64,000 bases of DNA from Saxidomus purpurata (lineage: Eukaryota > Mollusca > Bivalvia > Venerida > Veneridae), in contig JAFMSR010000014.1 in assembly GCA_022818135.1 (NCBI GenBank), forward strand, positions 38,930,674 through 38,994,673. The letters run 5' to 3'. Made by a program: the position numbers and the translations under genes. Below the pieces are notes generated by a model. It saw nothing but the letters and a program-made list of their open reading frames with translations. It was not told the origin of the DNA and did not search any database. Of the stretch, positions 1 to 11,381 are shown piece by piece (the first letter of the stretch is position 1; each line of letters begins with the position of its first letter).

Positions 1-882
1 AAGGACAAATTCCGAGACGCATGATTATATTATGACGACATCGTAATGCATTAATACGCAAATGTATAAACAGTGGATTGAACTGAATCCGTTTGCATTA
101 CTATGCATATATACATGTAACGTAATATTGAAACAAAATTATAGTCTATAGATATCAGTAACCAAAATATAGTTAAGCAACTTGTGCATGTATGTACTAT
201 TATGCATATAATGTAATATTGGAACTAAATGACTATGTAATAGTTTATAGGCTTCGGTGACTCGCAATATCTTTCAGCTATGAATAAATATGTGCCTGAA
301 ATGTCCATCAACGAGACCTCTAGCTGCACAGGTAAAACCAGAAATAAAACTCTTTATGAGAAATGCTCTGGAACCATGTACCCGCGGCTGGCTTGGATTT
401 CTCTCCGGACAAGAAACGGCGGGATGTTCTCGTTTCATGGCACTCATAAAAATAACCATGTTATACTTAATGGCCTTACTTTAATATTCACATAACAAAA
501 ATAAATCTTTAAAGAAGTGCTATGCTGCACAAAAAAGTATGCTTAATAAATAAATCATTTACAAATTTACGTTTTAATTAATTAATTAATGTGTATAACT
601 CATTTACAACAACTCATTTACAAGTGAACAACTGACTTATATATTACACCACAGTAAATAAATAGTATTGATGAAAGAATCACTATAACTGATTTGTAAT
701 GCAAATACTCCCTTACAAAATATCTGTCTATGCGCTGGCTAGACCGTCCAAACCAGTTGGTAATACAGTGTCCGTGAGGACAAACGTACTCTGCTTCGCG
801 ATTTGCTTCAGAGTACTAATAGACTATATAAACATGTATATTCTGAATAACAAATACTAGTAGTTTCCCCGACCTTAAACCT
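1..882. other. AT-rich sequence, no gene seen
   Basis: Only short overlapping reading frames on both strands, none with a recognisable motif or a believable splice structure. I see nothing supportable here. Confidence 0.6.
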
Positions 883-1087
883 AAAAATAATATGTCTGTA
901 AGCATTGATGCCCAAAGCTGAATGACCATACAATTCAAATCCTTCAACACATTGACTAGCATAACTCGCGTTACTACGAATACCAACAAAACAAGATTTT
1001 GATTGGTCCTTACAACAAAAGATCTATACCTATTCAATGAAATTATTTCCCGCCTAATTCGCTCCGCTTAACCGGCGGAAAATATAT
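883..1087 (+). repeat. Dispersed direct repeat, copy 1
   Basis: About 205 bp that recurs almost unchanged at 3940-4127. It ends in a GC-richer block (CCGCCTAATTCGCTCCGCTT) followed by AAAATATAT. This copy has about 17 bp (near ATTGACTAGCATAACT) that the second copy lacks. Family unknown. Confidence 0.8.
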
Positions 1088-2354
1088 TTCCTTAAACCTA
1101 CATAGATTCTTTGTTCAAAGAATAATAAAAAAACACATTTGCTTTCAATATAGAGTATATTGTAGTGAGCACTTGGGCAAGCTGAATTAAAAGAACGGGA
1201 AAAGTATTAGTTATAAACTAAAATCATGAAATGTAATTTCAGGTTTATAAACCAAAATTCTGTGGAACACTAAATCCTTGATATAACAATCTTTAGCATT
1301 TTCACTACGCCACCTACCATGCCTCTTAAAAAGTTCTTTAATTCGTTACTATCGGCTATAGTTGTAGAGCGTAGAGAATTGAAATATCTGACACATAATC
1401 TTTAAATGTTTCAATGAAAACTACTATCTGTATCTGCTATAGGTTTGCTCATGTCCCTTAACCTGTATCCATTTTTGCAGTTGGAAATTCCACAAAATAT
1501 GTGATTCTCAAAATCAGAATCAATATTCGTCGATGTAAATTTAATACACGACACAAAATAGTATTAGTACAAGCAATAGCTACCCATTGTCCATCTTTAT
1601 GAACCGATTCAATAAATATACTAAATATATAGTATATGAAAACTGAAATATCATATCTGAACGATTCCTCACTTCTCAAACACTGCGTGCATACGATAAC
1701 ATTGCTCAGATAATTATCTGATTCTTGATACTGTTTTCAAAACAACAGATCACAAGTCACTGATTCGTTCTTTTCAGTTTTCGTAAAAAGCTTATAATCT
1801 TCTAGATTTTGACTAGCGTTAAATCAGTTGGCGATGACATATAATCGTGCCTCGATATAACACTATAATATAATTTCAACACAGTCATGATTTGAATATT
1901 GAACAACAGAACACAGATATATACCGAAAATGAATGGCTTGGTCGGAAAGATGTCCTTTTCTCCCAAAGAATTACTCAACCGAATAAAACCTCTTGTTAT
2001 AATATTTGTTGGTATTGTCGGCTCCAGCATCCTTCAATAGTTCTGGGATCCAAGTCACCTTATCGACCAATAATACAACAATATCAGGTAAATCATCTAT
2101 ATCGTTCGACAATAACTGAAAAGACATATTTGAACGTTAGCATACATTCATATAATAATACTGTTTATAATTATTATTTCTCCTCTCATATTATCATGGC
2201 TTGTCAGCCTCAATACATGGAATATTAAATTGATCAAAGTTATTATAGAAGCAGCCGCGCACACACATATAGTCTTGGCTTGTTCGCCTCCAAACACGAC
2301 ATTTTCAACTTGTCATATCAATTTAACAAGCAGCCACGGCAATAATAACCATAC
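1088..2354. other. Non-coding, no gene seen
   Basis: AT-rich sequence without a supportable exon. Near 2180 it contains one isolated relative of the 41-bp unit that forms the array at 2645-2985 (TATCATGGCTTGTCAGCCT). Confidence 0.5.
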
Positions 2355-2643
2355 ATAACCTATATTTGGCGTGTTAATTAAACTAAGTATATTAATACCA
2401 TCGCAAAATGGTTATTTACATTACATGTATCACATACTGTCTTGGCTTGTTGGCATAACCTATATAAGGCGCGTTAATTAAACTTAGTGTATTAATACTA
2501 TCGCAAAATGATTATTTACACGAAATATTCAACTTATCAAAGCAATTTAAGAAACAGCCATGGCAATAATTAACATACAGAACCTACATAAGGCGCGTTA
2601 ATTAAACTAAGTATAATAATACCATCACAAAATAATTATTTAC
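2355..2643 (+). repeat. Imperfect tandem repeat, three ~65-bp blocks
   Basis: Three blocks containing GCGTTAATTAAACT, then TATTAATACYATCGCAAAAT and TTATTTACA, start near 2355, 2456 and 2579. They are separated by unequal spacers that also share pieces (CAGCCAYGGCAATAAT). They lead directly into the 41-bp minisatellite. Confidence 0.75.
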
Positions 2644-2644
2644 A

Positions 2645-2985
2645 TTGCATGTATCACATATTATCACGGCTTGTCAGCCTACATGCATCATGTATAACAT
2701 ATTATCATGGCTTGTCAGCCTTCATACATCATGTATCACATATTATCATGGCTTGTCAGCCTTCATACATCATTTATCACATATTATCATGGCTTGTAAG
2801 CCTTCATACATCATGTATCATTTTATCATAGCTTGTCAGCCTTAATACTTCATGTATCACATATGATCATGGCGTGTCAGCCTTCATACATCATGTATCA
2901 CATATGATCATGGCTTGTCAGCCTTCATACATCATGTATCACATATTATCATGGCTTGTAAGCCTTCATACATCATGTATCATAT
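2645..2985 (+). repeat. 41-bp minisatellite, about 8 units
   Basis: Unit begins CATATTATCATGGCTTGTCA and continues through GCCTTCATACATCATGTATCA. Copies differ by a few substitutions (TATTATC/TATGATC, GTCAGCC/GTAAGCC). Because 41 is not a multiple of three, the unit is open in two frames and makes repetitive peptides that are not evidence of a gene. Confidence 0.9.
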
Positions 2986-3200
2986 TATCTGCACTTGCAC
3001 CAGCCTGAAATTCAAATTCCCTTAAATACATATACTGTACCGAGATTTGCACTTACACCAGCCTGAAATTCAAATTCCCTTAAATACATATACTGTACCG
3101 AGATTTGCACTTACACCAGCCTGAAATTCAAATTCTCTTAAATACATATACTGTAGCCTACCGAAATTTGCACCTGCACCAGCCTGAAATTCAAATTTTC
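2986..3200 (+). repeat. ~59-bp tandem repeat, four units
   Basis: Units begin GCACTTRCACCAGCCTGAAA near 2991, 3049, 3107 and 3169, and continue with ATTCAAATTC and CTTAAATACATATACTGTA. The third unit carries a 5-bp insertion before CCGA. It abuts the preceding 41-bp array. Confidence 0.85.
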
Positions 3201-3939
3201 CATTTATCTTGTAAATGCTTATTACAGGTCTTAAATCTATTATCAAAGGCTTATCCTCGGAAAACTGTACAGGAACAGTAAACTCATTAAGAACAGTGGG
3301 AATATTATCACACTTTTCAATCAAACCAATTAAATTTTGCTTCACGTACAAAAACTGCATTCTGGCAAAGCCGACCCGATATTTATCAGCATCCAATATA
3401 AAATCGTTAACTCCAACTGTTTACAGTAATCATGCTTTAATCTATCTTTAACAATTATGGCTTTTCTGACCTTGTTTATATTCAAAATATTCGGGTAAAA
3501 CTGTCACCGTGTAAATCATAACAATTATAGCTAAAAATAGAATACTCATCTGTCAAATGTGACGACTCATTTTCTATTCTGGGTAACATCGACTACTGAT
3601 TAACTCTGCTTGTTCGAAGAACCCTGACGTGTAGAGAAAGTTTTTCCTATAGTGCGTGAAGTCTCCACATGCGAAACAACTCCCAAACGACGTTTGAGTA
3701 GTGACGACGAAAATTGAACGCATCATCCTTGAAAGGAACTGATGTTGCCGGCTGCATACCCCATGAGAAAATGGGATATTCCCATCATGTAGATTAAGTC
3801 CTGGGAAGTAATTTGTATGTTTCCCATGCTGTATTCGACGGAACGTTTATTCAGTTTATCCAAAACTGTATCAAAAGTTCGAAATGTATACTATTGCGAC
3901 ACGGAAAAGTACGTGACAAATTTTCATATAAGAGTAGCG
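3201..3939. other. Non-coding, no gene seen
   Basis: Apart from a minus-strand reading frame that partly translates the neighbouring tandem repeat, nothing here supports a gene. Confidence 0.45.
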
Positions 3940-4127
3940 AAAAATAATATGTCTGTAAGCATTGATGCCCAAAGCTGAATGACCATACAATTCAAATCCT
4001 TCAACACGCGTTACTACGAATACCAACAAAACAAGATTTTGATTGGTCTATACAACAAAAGATCTATACCTATTCAAGGAAATTATTTCCCGCCTAATTC
4101 GCTCCGCTTAACCGGCGGAAAATATAT
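3940..4127 (+). repeat. Dispersed direct repeat, copy 2
   Basis: Second copy of the 883-1087 sequence, shorter by about 17 bp and otherwise nearly identical. Same orientation, about 3 kb apart. The bordering sequence is not shared. Confidence 0.8.
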
Positions 4128-5250
4128 TACAAATGGATGACGGATTACACGCGAATGGTATGTACCGTTATATTTGATCGGTCTGTTCTTTACTTGATGT
4201 TATTACAATAGTATATTAAATAAATAGTAAATCTGTGATATGTCATAATGAAAGGTTACACGCTAGAAGGTGAAATACAGCTTGTTTGTAAACATGTCAC
4301 ATCTGTCACTTCTATAATGAAATGATCCTGAAGTCCAAGATTTGTCAATCAACCCATCGCATTTGAACTGTCTGGCTTCATAACCAAGTGCCTACCTGAG
4401 TGGTGTAAGGTTATCTTGGACGAATATAACATCTGGAAGAGATTTCATAGCAGCATATACTATTTGTCTGGCTTTAGAATTAGTAAACCGGATGATTATT
4501 TTCCGATTTGACTCAGACTTTTTTTGCCCTTACGGTGACATCTATCTATATCCGCACTCGTTAAAATGGTAATGAAATACCTTTTCACCTCTTGCTTTAT
4601 TCTAGTTCCACCGACCATGATCAGCTTTTGCTTAATATTTACATTATGCTCCAGTTGTCTGATATTTGTCACTTTAGTATAAAACTAAAATATGGCCATG
4701 CGAATTAAAAATTATTTTTTTCAAAGTTTTCGGCTTTTCTCTAATACAAGAAGACGCATACATCTAGTAGGAACGCTTTTGGTGTTTTTTTTACACGCAG
4801 GTGAAAAATGAATGTATTTTGAGATAGTAATATTAAATTAAGAGTGAGTAGCACGAATTGTCTTCGGAAATATAAAAAAATCGGATACTGAATGTTATTT
4901 TATTTAAACATAAAAATAAAGAATAAAAATGAATTGACACTGATGATTCTAGTGACAGGAGGTTGCTTTCCATTGAAGTCAATAACAAAAATATGCATAC
5001 ACGTGTATGTAAAAGCGGAGAACCATTCACTACTGTATTAGTGTATAAACGGATTTCAAACTCTTCCAACTTTGAGTCGACTTTAATTTTTACCTTGATT
5101 AAATAATTACATCAGCTAAAGACCCTAACGCCGAAACTGATAGCTGATAGCTCTGAGGTTCAAATCCGATGTGATAGGTTTTAATATTTACATGTTGACC
5201 ATTTTTATGACAAGCTTAGAAATGAAAAAAATAAAACAAAACGTCTGGAA
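4128..5250. other. Non-coding, no gene seen
   Basis: AT-rich sequence without repeats or exons that I can support. Confidence 0.5.
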
Positions 5251-5251
5251 T

Positions 5252-5492
5252 TGACGTCATTTACATCAGACATCCTAATGACGTCATTTACACCAGACGT
5301 CCAAATGACGTTTCCCGTACTTTCCAGTAAATGTCCAATATGTAATAATATGATAAGTGCATTCAAGACAGGACTATGTATCAACTAAATTATTTTCCGT
5401 TTAATTTCAATTTAGTTTTAGTTTTTAAGTGTATTCTTCATGTGATTCGACATTTACTGGAAAGTACGGGAAACGTCATTTGGACGTCTGGT
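5252..5492. repeat. Long perfect inverted repeat with CRE-like sites
   Basis: Positions 5292-5335 and 5449-5492 are 44-bp exact reverse complements separated by a 113-bp AT-rich loop. The arms carry AATGACGT and end in ACCAGACGTCC. Just left of the first arm are two direct repeats, each containing the palindrome TGACGTCA followed by TTTACAYCAGACRTCC. No transposase is present. It looks like a non-autonomous foldback/MITE-type element. Confidence 0.85.
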
Positions 5493-5647
5493 TTTGAACA
5501 GTCATGGAGGTATAAACACTGATTACAATGCTTGTTCATGTCAGAACTATTTGATTAAAATTTTGTAAAAACAGGTAAAATTATCTACATATAAATTAAC
5601 TACATCCCTTCCCAAAATAGAATGTATCATTATAATAATTATTTAAA

Positions 5648-5808
5648 CCAATCTGCATATTAACATCTCTGCCATCCATCCATAACTAATGCAGGACGAA
5701 GTGGTTATCAATATTATTTGGATATGCATGGAAAAAGTGCATAATTTTCAATATATTGGAACCAATCTGACATTTACTTCTCTGCCATCCATCTGTAACT
5801 AATGCATC
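5648..5808 (+). repeat. Short direct repeat pair
   Basis: Two ~48-bp blocks (about 5648-5696 and 5760-5808) share AACCAATCTG and TCTCTGCCATCCATC...TAACTAATGCA. They are separated by about 64 bp. Origin unknown. Confidence 0.6.
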
Positions 5809-5869
5809 ACACCTATCTATGCTATTTTGGTTTCAAAGTAATATTGAATTTACAATAAATGTAGACTCT

Positions 5870-6150
5870 AATAACTTCAAAAGCATAAAAAAAAGAATAT
5901 TTGCAAGTATCATTACTTAACCTAAACGTTTAAGCTATACATTCCAGTCATCATCGGTAAAATCAAAATATACAGTAAAGTTGTTGTAGAATTAATGGGT
6001 AAAACAGCAATTTATTACAGAAGGTCTTTATGTTGATTATTTGCGCCAGCATTTTATTTATTTATCATTTTACGTTCATTGAAGATGTGATTTATTTTTG
6101 GAGAATAAAATCTGATAGATCTAGGATGTGCCCATTTGATTATGTTTTGC
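5870..6150 (+). repeat. Dispersed ~400-bp element, copy 1
   Basis: Begins near AATAACTTCAAAAGCAT and contains GCTATACATTCCAGTC, AATTAATGGGT, TATTACAGAA and TCATTTTACGTTCATTGA. The same order of blocks recurs at 6715-7020, reversed at 10540-10910 (and its allelic copy 21079-21449), and split at 34385-34661/36031-36165. No coding capacity; a MITE or SINE-like family. Confidence 0.7.
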
Positions 6151-6714
6151 ATGTTTTGAGATGTACATGTATTTGTTTTCGCAGATATAATGGTTTTTGT
6201 AATGCATGAAACACATTAAAATTGCTCCTACCAAATAAAGGCTGTTGTCTAAATAAAGTACACCTGAAAAATTGAAATCGCCAAAATATTATTGAAATTA
6301 TGATAGAAAAACGATCAATTTTCGTTAGAAAAACAGGTGCCGACAGGTGGCGCTTAAGGGTAATAGGAAAAAAGAATTTTATTTTTCAAAAATATAGATG
6401 TGGATCTTTACCTGGGCCAAATTTTGTACTTTTACGTCCACGTTTTGAATTCCTCTTTAAGATTAAGCGATATCTACACAGCAAACAGAGCGACGTCCTT
6501 TACACTGAGTGATATCTACCTGTCAAACACTGAGCTCTTTCATACTCAATGATATCTACATAGCAATTAGTGAAACATCTTTAAGACTAAAGGATATCTA
6601 CATGACAAATAGAGCGACCACTGAAAGACCGAGTGATACAACTGTATCGATTTATCCTACCTTCATTGCAGAGATGATATCTCTTTAAGAAAAACAAGAC
6701 ACTCCCTAAAACTG
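6151..6714. other. Non-coding with short degenerate repeats
   Basis: Between 6450 and 6650 a degenerate ~60-bp motif (GATATCTACAYRGCAAA...GAGCGAC) recurs about four times. No gene is supportable. Confidence 0.45.
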
Positions 6715-7020
6715 GTGTCAAAATAAATTCATAATAGAATATTTGCAAGTATTAAGTTTAAGCTAAACATGCCAGTCTTTATCGGTAACATCAGCGTTTC
6801 AAAATATGTTGCAGTATCGTAAAACATTCAATCATCTATGTAAAGTTGTTGTTGCACAATTAATGGGTGGATAGCGATATATAACAGAATATTATTTGTG
6901 CTAAAATGAGGTATTTTTCGATACATGTTGTTCTTTAAAATTGTGTTTAATTATCATTTTACGATGATTTAACACATCATTTATGTTTAGAGAATACAAT
7001 CTACTAAAAGTAGGGAGTGC
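6715..7020 (+). repeat. Dispersed ~400-bp element, copy 2
   Basis: Shares block order with 5870-6150: GTATTAAG, TAAAGTTGTTGTTGCACAAT, TAATGGGTGGATAGCGA and ATTATCATTTTACG. It ends in GAGAATACAATCTACTAAA. Sequence has drifted from the other copies. Confidence 0.65.
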
Positions 7021-7059
7021 AACTTTAATAAAATATCCGTATGATATTTGCTGCGTAAA

Positions 7060-7260
7060 TGTAGCAAAAACTTACATCCATTTGATGCAGTTTCTATTTA
7101 ATTGCAATACGATATCTATGATATCTGTGTGTATGAATTTATTTACATTATGGGCTTATACTAGGTTGGATAACTATAAACTAACACTCCGTTATCGGGG
7201 TCTTTGTGTTTGTTGGTTCAATTCTTCTTGAAGTCTTTCTGAAACAGGTAAGTGCAAGGT
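7060..7260 (+). other. Diverged duplicate of the region upstream of SLC23 exon 1
   Basis: Reads in parallel with 11080-11270 (and 21618-21808): GATRCAGTTTCTAT, AATTGCAATACGATATCT, GCTTATACTA and CGTTATCGGGGTC are shared in the same order. It ends in GAAACAG|GTAAGTG, a strong splice-donor-like site that the other copies lack. It could be a remnant of a further 5' duplication, or a 5' untranslated exon. I cannot choose between these. Confidence 0.5.
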
Positions 7261-7430
7261 TACAACGTCTAAATGTCTTTGTTTATTGTATACTCATTTG
7301 TTTTGGTCATATTGGAATACACCTTGGAGTTATTCGAGTCTTTTTAGACTTAAAGATTGCCTTTTTCAGGAATATTCTTTTGTACTTTGAGTAGTTATAT
7401 CTTAGAACTACACTGGGGCTGAGTTTAGTT

Positions 7431-7620
7431 TACTAATTTATTTTAGCTCGATTGTGAAGAAAGCTTGTAGCTTATCGAGTCACTTTCGAGTCAGTTTCCT
7501 GGTAAAACCAGTACTGCTGTCAAATGAGGAGTTACGGTCGTGACCTCAGTGAGGCTCGAAGCCGCAACCTCTGGGATGAGCGGCATACACCTTAACCTCT
7601 ACACATTAGGGCTTGAATCC
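7431..7620 (-). repeat. tRNA-derived SINE (minus strand)
   Basis: On the minus strand a tRNA-like head carries a B-box-like GGCTTCGAGCC. A body and then the tail CACAATCGAGCTAAAATAAA follow. The body and tail recur at 40745-40855 and 49965-50090 on the + strand; the tail alone is shared with the different SINE at 12359-12600. Confidence 0.7.
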
Positions 7621-8109
7621 CAAAACAAAGGAGATAACACAGAGGTTGAAGATTTCATATTGTTTTTCATATTTAGGGCCGTAGATGGGCAAATACAATT
7701 GTAGGCACACAGTTTTTAGGGGCTCAGGAGAATTTTGAGACTTTATGTCGCCACCGCTGCATTCTTAGGCATTCTGGACATATTTTGACAAAATAATTAA
7801 GACCGTAGTTTTTGTCACGGTAAAAGGTTTTTATTTACATGCATGTGCTCATAAACATCTTAACAAGAATTAAAATTTGTATTCCCAAAATCTTATACAT
7901 TACTCATGGTTAGGAGAATTCTACAAATAAAGCTTAAGGCGGTTGGAAGGAGATTGGTTCTCATTTCGTAAATTTTTATGGAGTTGTGTATATTAATCTA
8001 CAATATGTATGCCTTTCGCAATATTTTCAACCAAAAGGATTGACTGGAGCCCGACTTAACCTTGGTAATGTATGTGCATAGTGGGTATATGTTCCGCGGA
8101 TTGTATCAT
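7621..8109. other. Non-coding, no gene seen
   Basis: No exon, repeat unit or RNA gene that I can support. Confidence 0.5.
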
Positions 8110-9925
8110 ATTTTGGCGTTTTTAGCTCTACAGGTCGCAGTTTTAAATTGACTTTGATGAAACTTGCTGGTAAGGATTTCTACAACTTATGTTCAATATT
8201 GTTTTGGGGTCAGTGGGTCAATGGTCAAGATCGCAGTGACTTCCTATAGTAATTCTTTGATAACACTCTACAGGTTACAGTTATCATTCAACTTTCAGCA
8301 AACTTGCTTAGAAGGTTTGCTGCAACATATAGATGATCCCTATTTATTTTGGGGTCAGTGGGTCAAAGGTCAAGGTCACAGTGACCATCGTTAGATTTTC
8401 CTAGATAAGGCTCTACAGGTCACAGTTTTCAGCTTTCATTAAACTTGCTCAAAATGTTTCCTGTAACATGTAGATCATCCCCATTGATTTTGGGATCTGT
8501 GAGTCAAAAGTCATGGTCACAGTGACCTCCATTAGATTTTCCTTGAAAACGCTCTACAGGTCACAATTTTCATTAAACTTTTATCAAACTTGCTCAGAAT
8601 GTTTCTTGCAACATGTAGATGATCCTTATAGTTTTTTGGATCAGTGAATACAAGGTCAAGGTCACAGTTACCTCCGATAGCGTTTCCTTGATAACGCTCT
8701 AAAGGTCACAGTTTTTATTCAACTTTCATCAAACTTGCTCAGAATGTTTTCTGTAACATGTAGATTATCCCTTTTGATTTTGGGATCAATGGGACAAAGG
8801 TCAAGGTCACAGTGACCTTCGTAAGATTTTCCTTGAAAACGCTCTACAGGTCACAGTTTTCATTCAGCTTTCATCAAACTTGCTCAAAATGTTTCCTGTA
8901 ACATGTAGATCATCCCCATTGATTTTAGGATCAGTGGGTCAAAAGTCAAGGTCACAGTGACCTCCGTTAGATTTTCCTTGAAAACGCTCTACAGGTCACA
9001 ACTTTCATTAAACTTTTATCAAACTTGCTCAGAATGTTTCTTGCAACATGTAGATGATCCCTATAGTTTTTAGGATCAGTGGATCCGAGGTCAAGGTCAC
9101 AGTTACCTCCGATAGCGTTTCCTTGATAAAGCTTTTAAAGTCACAGTTTTTATTCAATTTTACTAAACTTGCTAAGAAGGGTTCCTGCAACATTTTGATA
9201 ATCCCTATTGATTTTAGCGTCAGTGGGTCAAAAATCAAGGTCACAGTGACCTTCGTTAGATTTCCTTGAAAACGCTCTACAGGTCACAGTTTTCATTCAG
9301 CTTTCATCAAACTTGCTCAAAATGTTACCTGTAACATGTAGATTATCCCTCTTGATTCTGGGATGAATGGGTCAAAGGTCAAGGTCACAGTGACCTTCGT
9401 TAGATTTCCTTGATAACGCTCTACAGATCATAGTTTGCATTCAACTTTTATTAAACTTGCTTAGACGGTTTCTTGCAACATGTAAATGATCCCTATTTAT
9501 TTTGGGTTCAGTGGATCAAAGGTCAAGGTCACAGTGACCTATGTTACATTTTCCTTGATAACGGTCTACGGGTCACAGTTTTCATTTAACTTTCGTCAAA
9601 TTTGCTCAAAAGGTTCCCTGTAACATGTAAATGATCGCTATAGATCTTTTGGTTAGTGGGCCAAAGGTCAAGGTCAGAGTGACCCTAACTTTGAAAGTCC
9701 TTTCCGCTTAATTTCTCGAGATTTATTTGACCCAGTCTTCAAATTCATTGGATGATTGGTCTTACTGAGTGAATGATCCCTATGTTTTTGGGGTCAGTGG
9801 GTCAAAGGTCAAGGTCACAGTGACTCGAACTTTGAAAATATTTTCCACTCAATATCTTGAGATCTACATCACCCAGAGTCTTCAAACGTCAAAGGAGGAT
9901 TGGCCCTTTTGGGCCTCTTGTTTTC
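8110..9925 (+). repeat. ~144-bp tandem array with perfect ERE palindromes
   Basis: About eleven to twelve units of 141-145 bp, each with AACTTGCTCARAATG, TGTAACATGTAGATSATCCC, GGGTCAAAGGTCAAGGTCAC and CTCTACAGGTCACAG. Seven units contain the exact palindrome GGTCACAGTGACC (starts 8374, 8515, 8805, 8950, 9239, 9383, 9527), and five of these are the full 15-bp AGGTCACAGTGACCT. It ends in GGCCCTTTTGGGCCTCTTGT. Arrays of this kind are frequent in bivalve genomes as bodies of non-autonomous mobile elements. The second contig starts inside this array (20179-20463). Confidence 0.9.
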
Positions 9926-10119
9926 TTGACAAAACTGATGTGGGTAAATTGTAAACACAAAGTTCATTCCATTTACTTTAATATTAAGCGAAGGGGAGGG
10001 GCTTAGTTACAATACACTGGAGTGCGTTATCTAACCGTTCAGGTATCAGATACCAGTGGCTACTTTTTTGGGTGTACAAATTGTGGAGCAAGAGGGTAAA
10101 TGTCATACGGCCTGTTGAG

Positions 10120-10370
10120 AACATGTATCTTGCCTTGATAAAATCTAGGTCGAGTTCGAACATGAGGTCTACGGTCAAAAACTAGATCACCTGCTTAAAA
10201 ACCTTGTGTATGCCATACAGGTGACATTTACAACCCAAACATTATGTAAACAGGTTTGCCTTGTCAAGGTCAAACAGAATATTTGTGTTTATGATATATA
10301 TTTGGATACAATTATATATTGTCATAAGTCGCAGGTGAGCGATATAGGGCCATCTTGGCCCTCTTGTATG
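10120..10370 (-). repeat. Truncated copy of the 145-bp-array element (minus)
   Basis: Reverse-complement relative of the element at 13032-13901. It contains the reverse of GACCTAGTTTTTGACC and of GCATACACAAGGTTTT, and ends in GGGCCATCTTGGCCCTCTTGT, which is the other element's left end reversed. The allelic copy is at about 20659-20909. Confidence 0.65.
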
Positions 10371-10539
10371 ACTATAAGTTCTAAAACATTTTATTTTCAT
10401 ATAGTTTGAAGAACTTTATTTTTTACCACAATCTGAGAGCGAGCAGCTTTAAGGTCGGACGGGTGACCAGCAACACATATATATTTTTTGCCTTATGGGC
10501 CTAGCTATTTAGTCAACTCCTTCCATTTAAATTTTGTTT

Positions 10540-10910
10540 AAAGGGACATACCTTACATCTAGCAGATTATATTCTCGAAACATAGATGATGTATTCAATG
10601 AACGTAAAACGATAAATAAATATAATTTTAAAGAACAACACATATCGTAAAATGCTTCCTTTTACCACAATTAATCAACAAAGAGGCATTCTGTAATAAA
10701 TCGCATCCACCCATTAATTGTACAACAACAACTCTACAAAGGTTTTTTGCATAGTTTACGATACTGCAAATGTTTTTAAAACGTTGATTTAATCGATAAT
10801 GACTAGAATGGATAGCTTAATATTTTAGGTAGGCTATAATACTTTCAGAATGTTTTATTATTTATGTTTTGTGGGTTATTTAGTTTGACATCAGTTATAA
10901 GGTATGTCCC
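10540..10910 (-). repeat. Dispersed ~400-bp element, copy 3 (minus)
   Basis: Inverted relative of 5870-6150. AAAGGGACATACCTTA at one end and TAAGGTATGTCCCTTT at the other form a perfect terminal inverted repeat, which marks the family as MITE-like. The allelic copy lies at about 21079-21449. Confidence 0.75.
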
Positions 10911-11283
10911 TTTAATGTTTAAAATTATGTTTATCATGTTAAACAATTACTACGTTGCGTTGTAAAGTTCACATTTTTTTTGGTCGGGGGGGGGGGGGGA
11001 TTTCCTCAAAGCGTCAATATGATAAATGTTAGACGCTTTATTTGCTAGGTAAACATATTAAGTAAATGTGTACATCCATATTCAAATTCATATTTGATAC
11101 AGTTTCTATCAAATTGCAATACGATATCTTAATGTGCAAATATATGTCTATGAATTGTCATACATAATGAGCTTATACTATGTTGGATTACCTATACACT
11201 TAACACTACGTTATCGGGGTCATTATGTTTGTTGGTTCCGTTCTAGGAGTCTTCCTGTAAAACAGGACTTTCTTCCGACTAAA

Positions 11284-11341
11284 ATGATCAAAATGTCACA
11301 GCAAGAAAAAGAAGCGGATTTACATTGTGTGAACGTTAACG
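11284..11341 (+). CDS. Possible 5' exon of SLC23 (copy A), uncertain
   Basis: An ATG at 11284 (second in-frame ATG at 11293) opens about 19 codons (MIKMSQQEKEADLHCVNVN) up to a donor GTACGTC. Joining it in frame to the next exon needs a secondary acceptor, leaving the exon to begin at 11860 rather than 11858. The same segment survives in the decayed copy at 57036-57093. It may equally be untranslated, with translation starting at 11901. Confidence 0.3.
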
Positions 11342-11361
11342 GTACGTCATACGGGACAATG

Positions 11362-11381
11362 TGACGTCAGTTTTGACGTCA
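11362..11381. promoter_or_regulatory. Two perfect CRE palindromes
   Basis: TGACGTCA occurs at 11362-11369 and 11374-11381, twelve bases apart start to start, just downstream of the putative first exon. The same pair is at 21900-21919 in copy B, and one site is kept in the decayed copy at 57126-57133. TGACGTCA is the consensus site for CREB/ATF bZIP factors; use here is inferred. Confidence 0.5.

Noticed and set aside
3070..3396. 108-codon minus-strand open stretch
   Set aside because: Its C-terminal third is translated tandem repeat, no family motif is visible, and no splice structure continues it.
8164..9954. Open stretches giving VSGSKVKVTVT-like peptides
   Set aside because: They are translations of the 144-bp repeat and appear on both strands.
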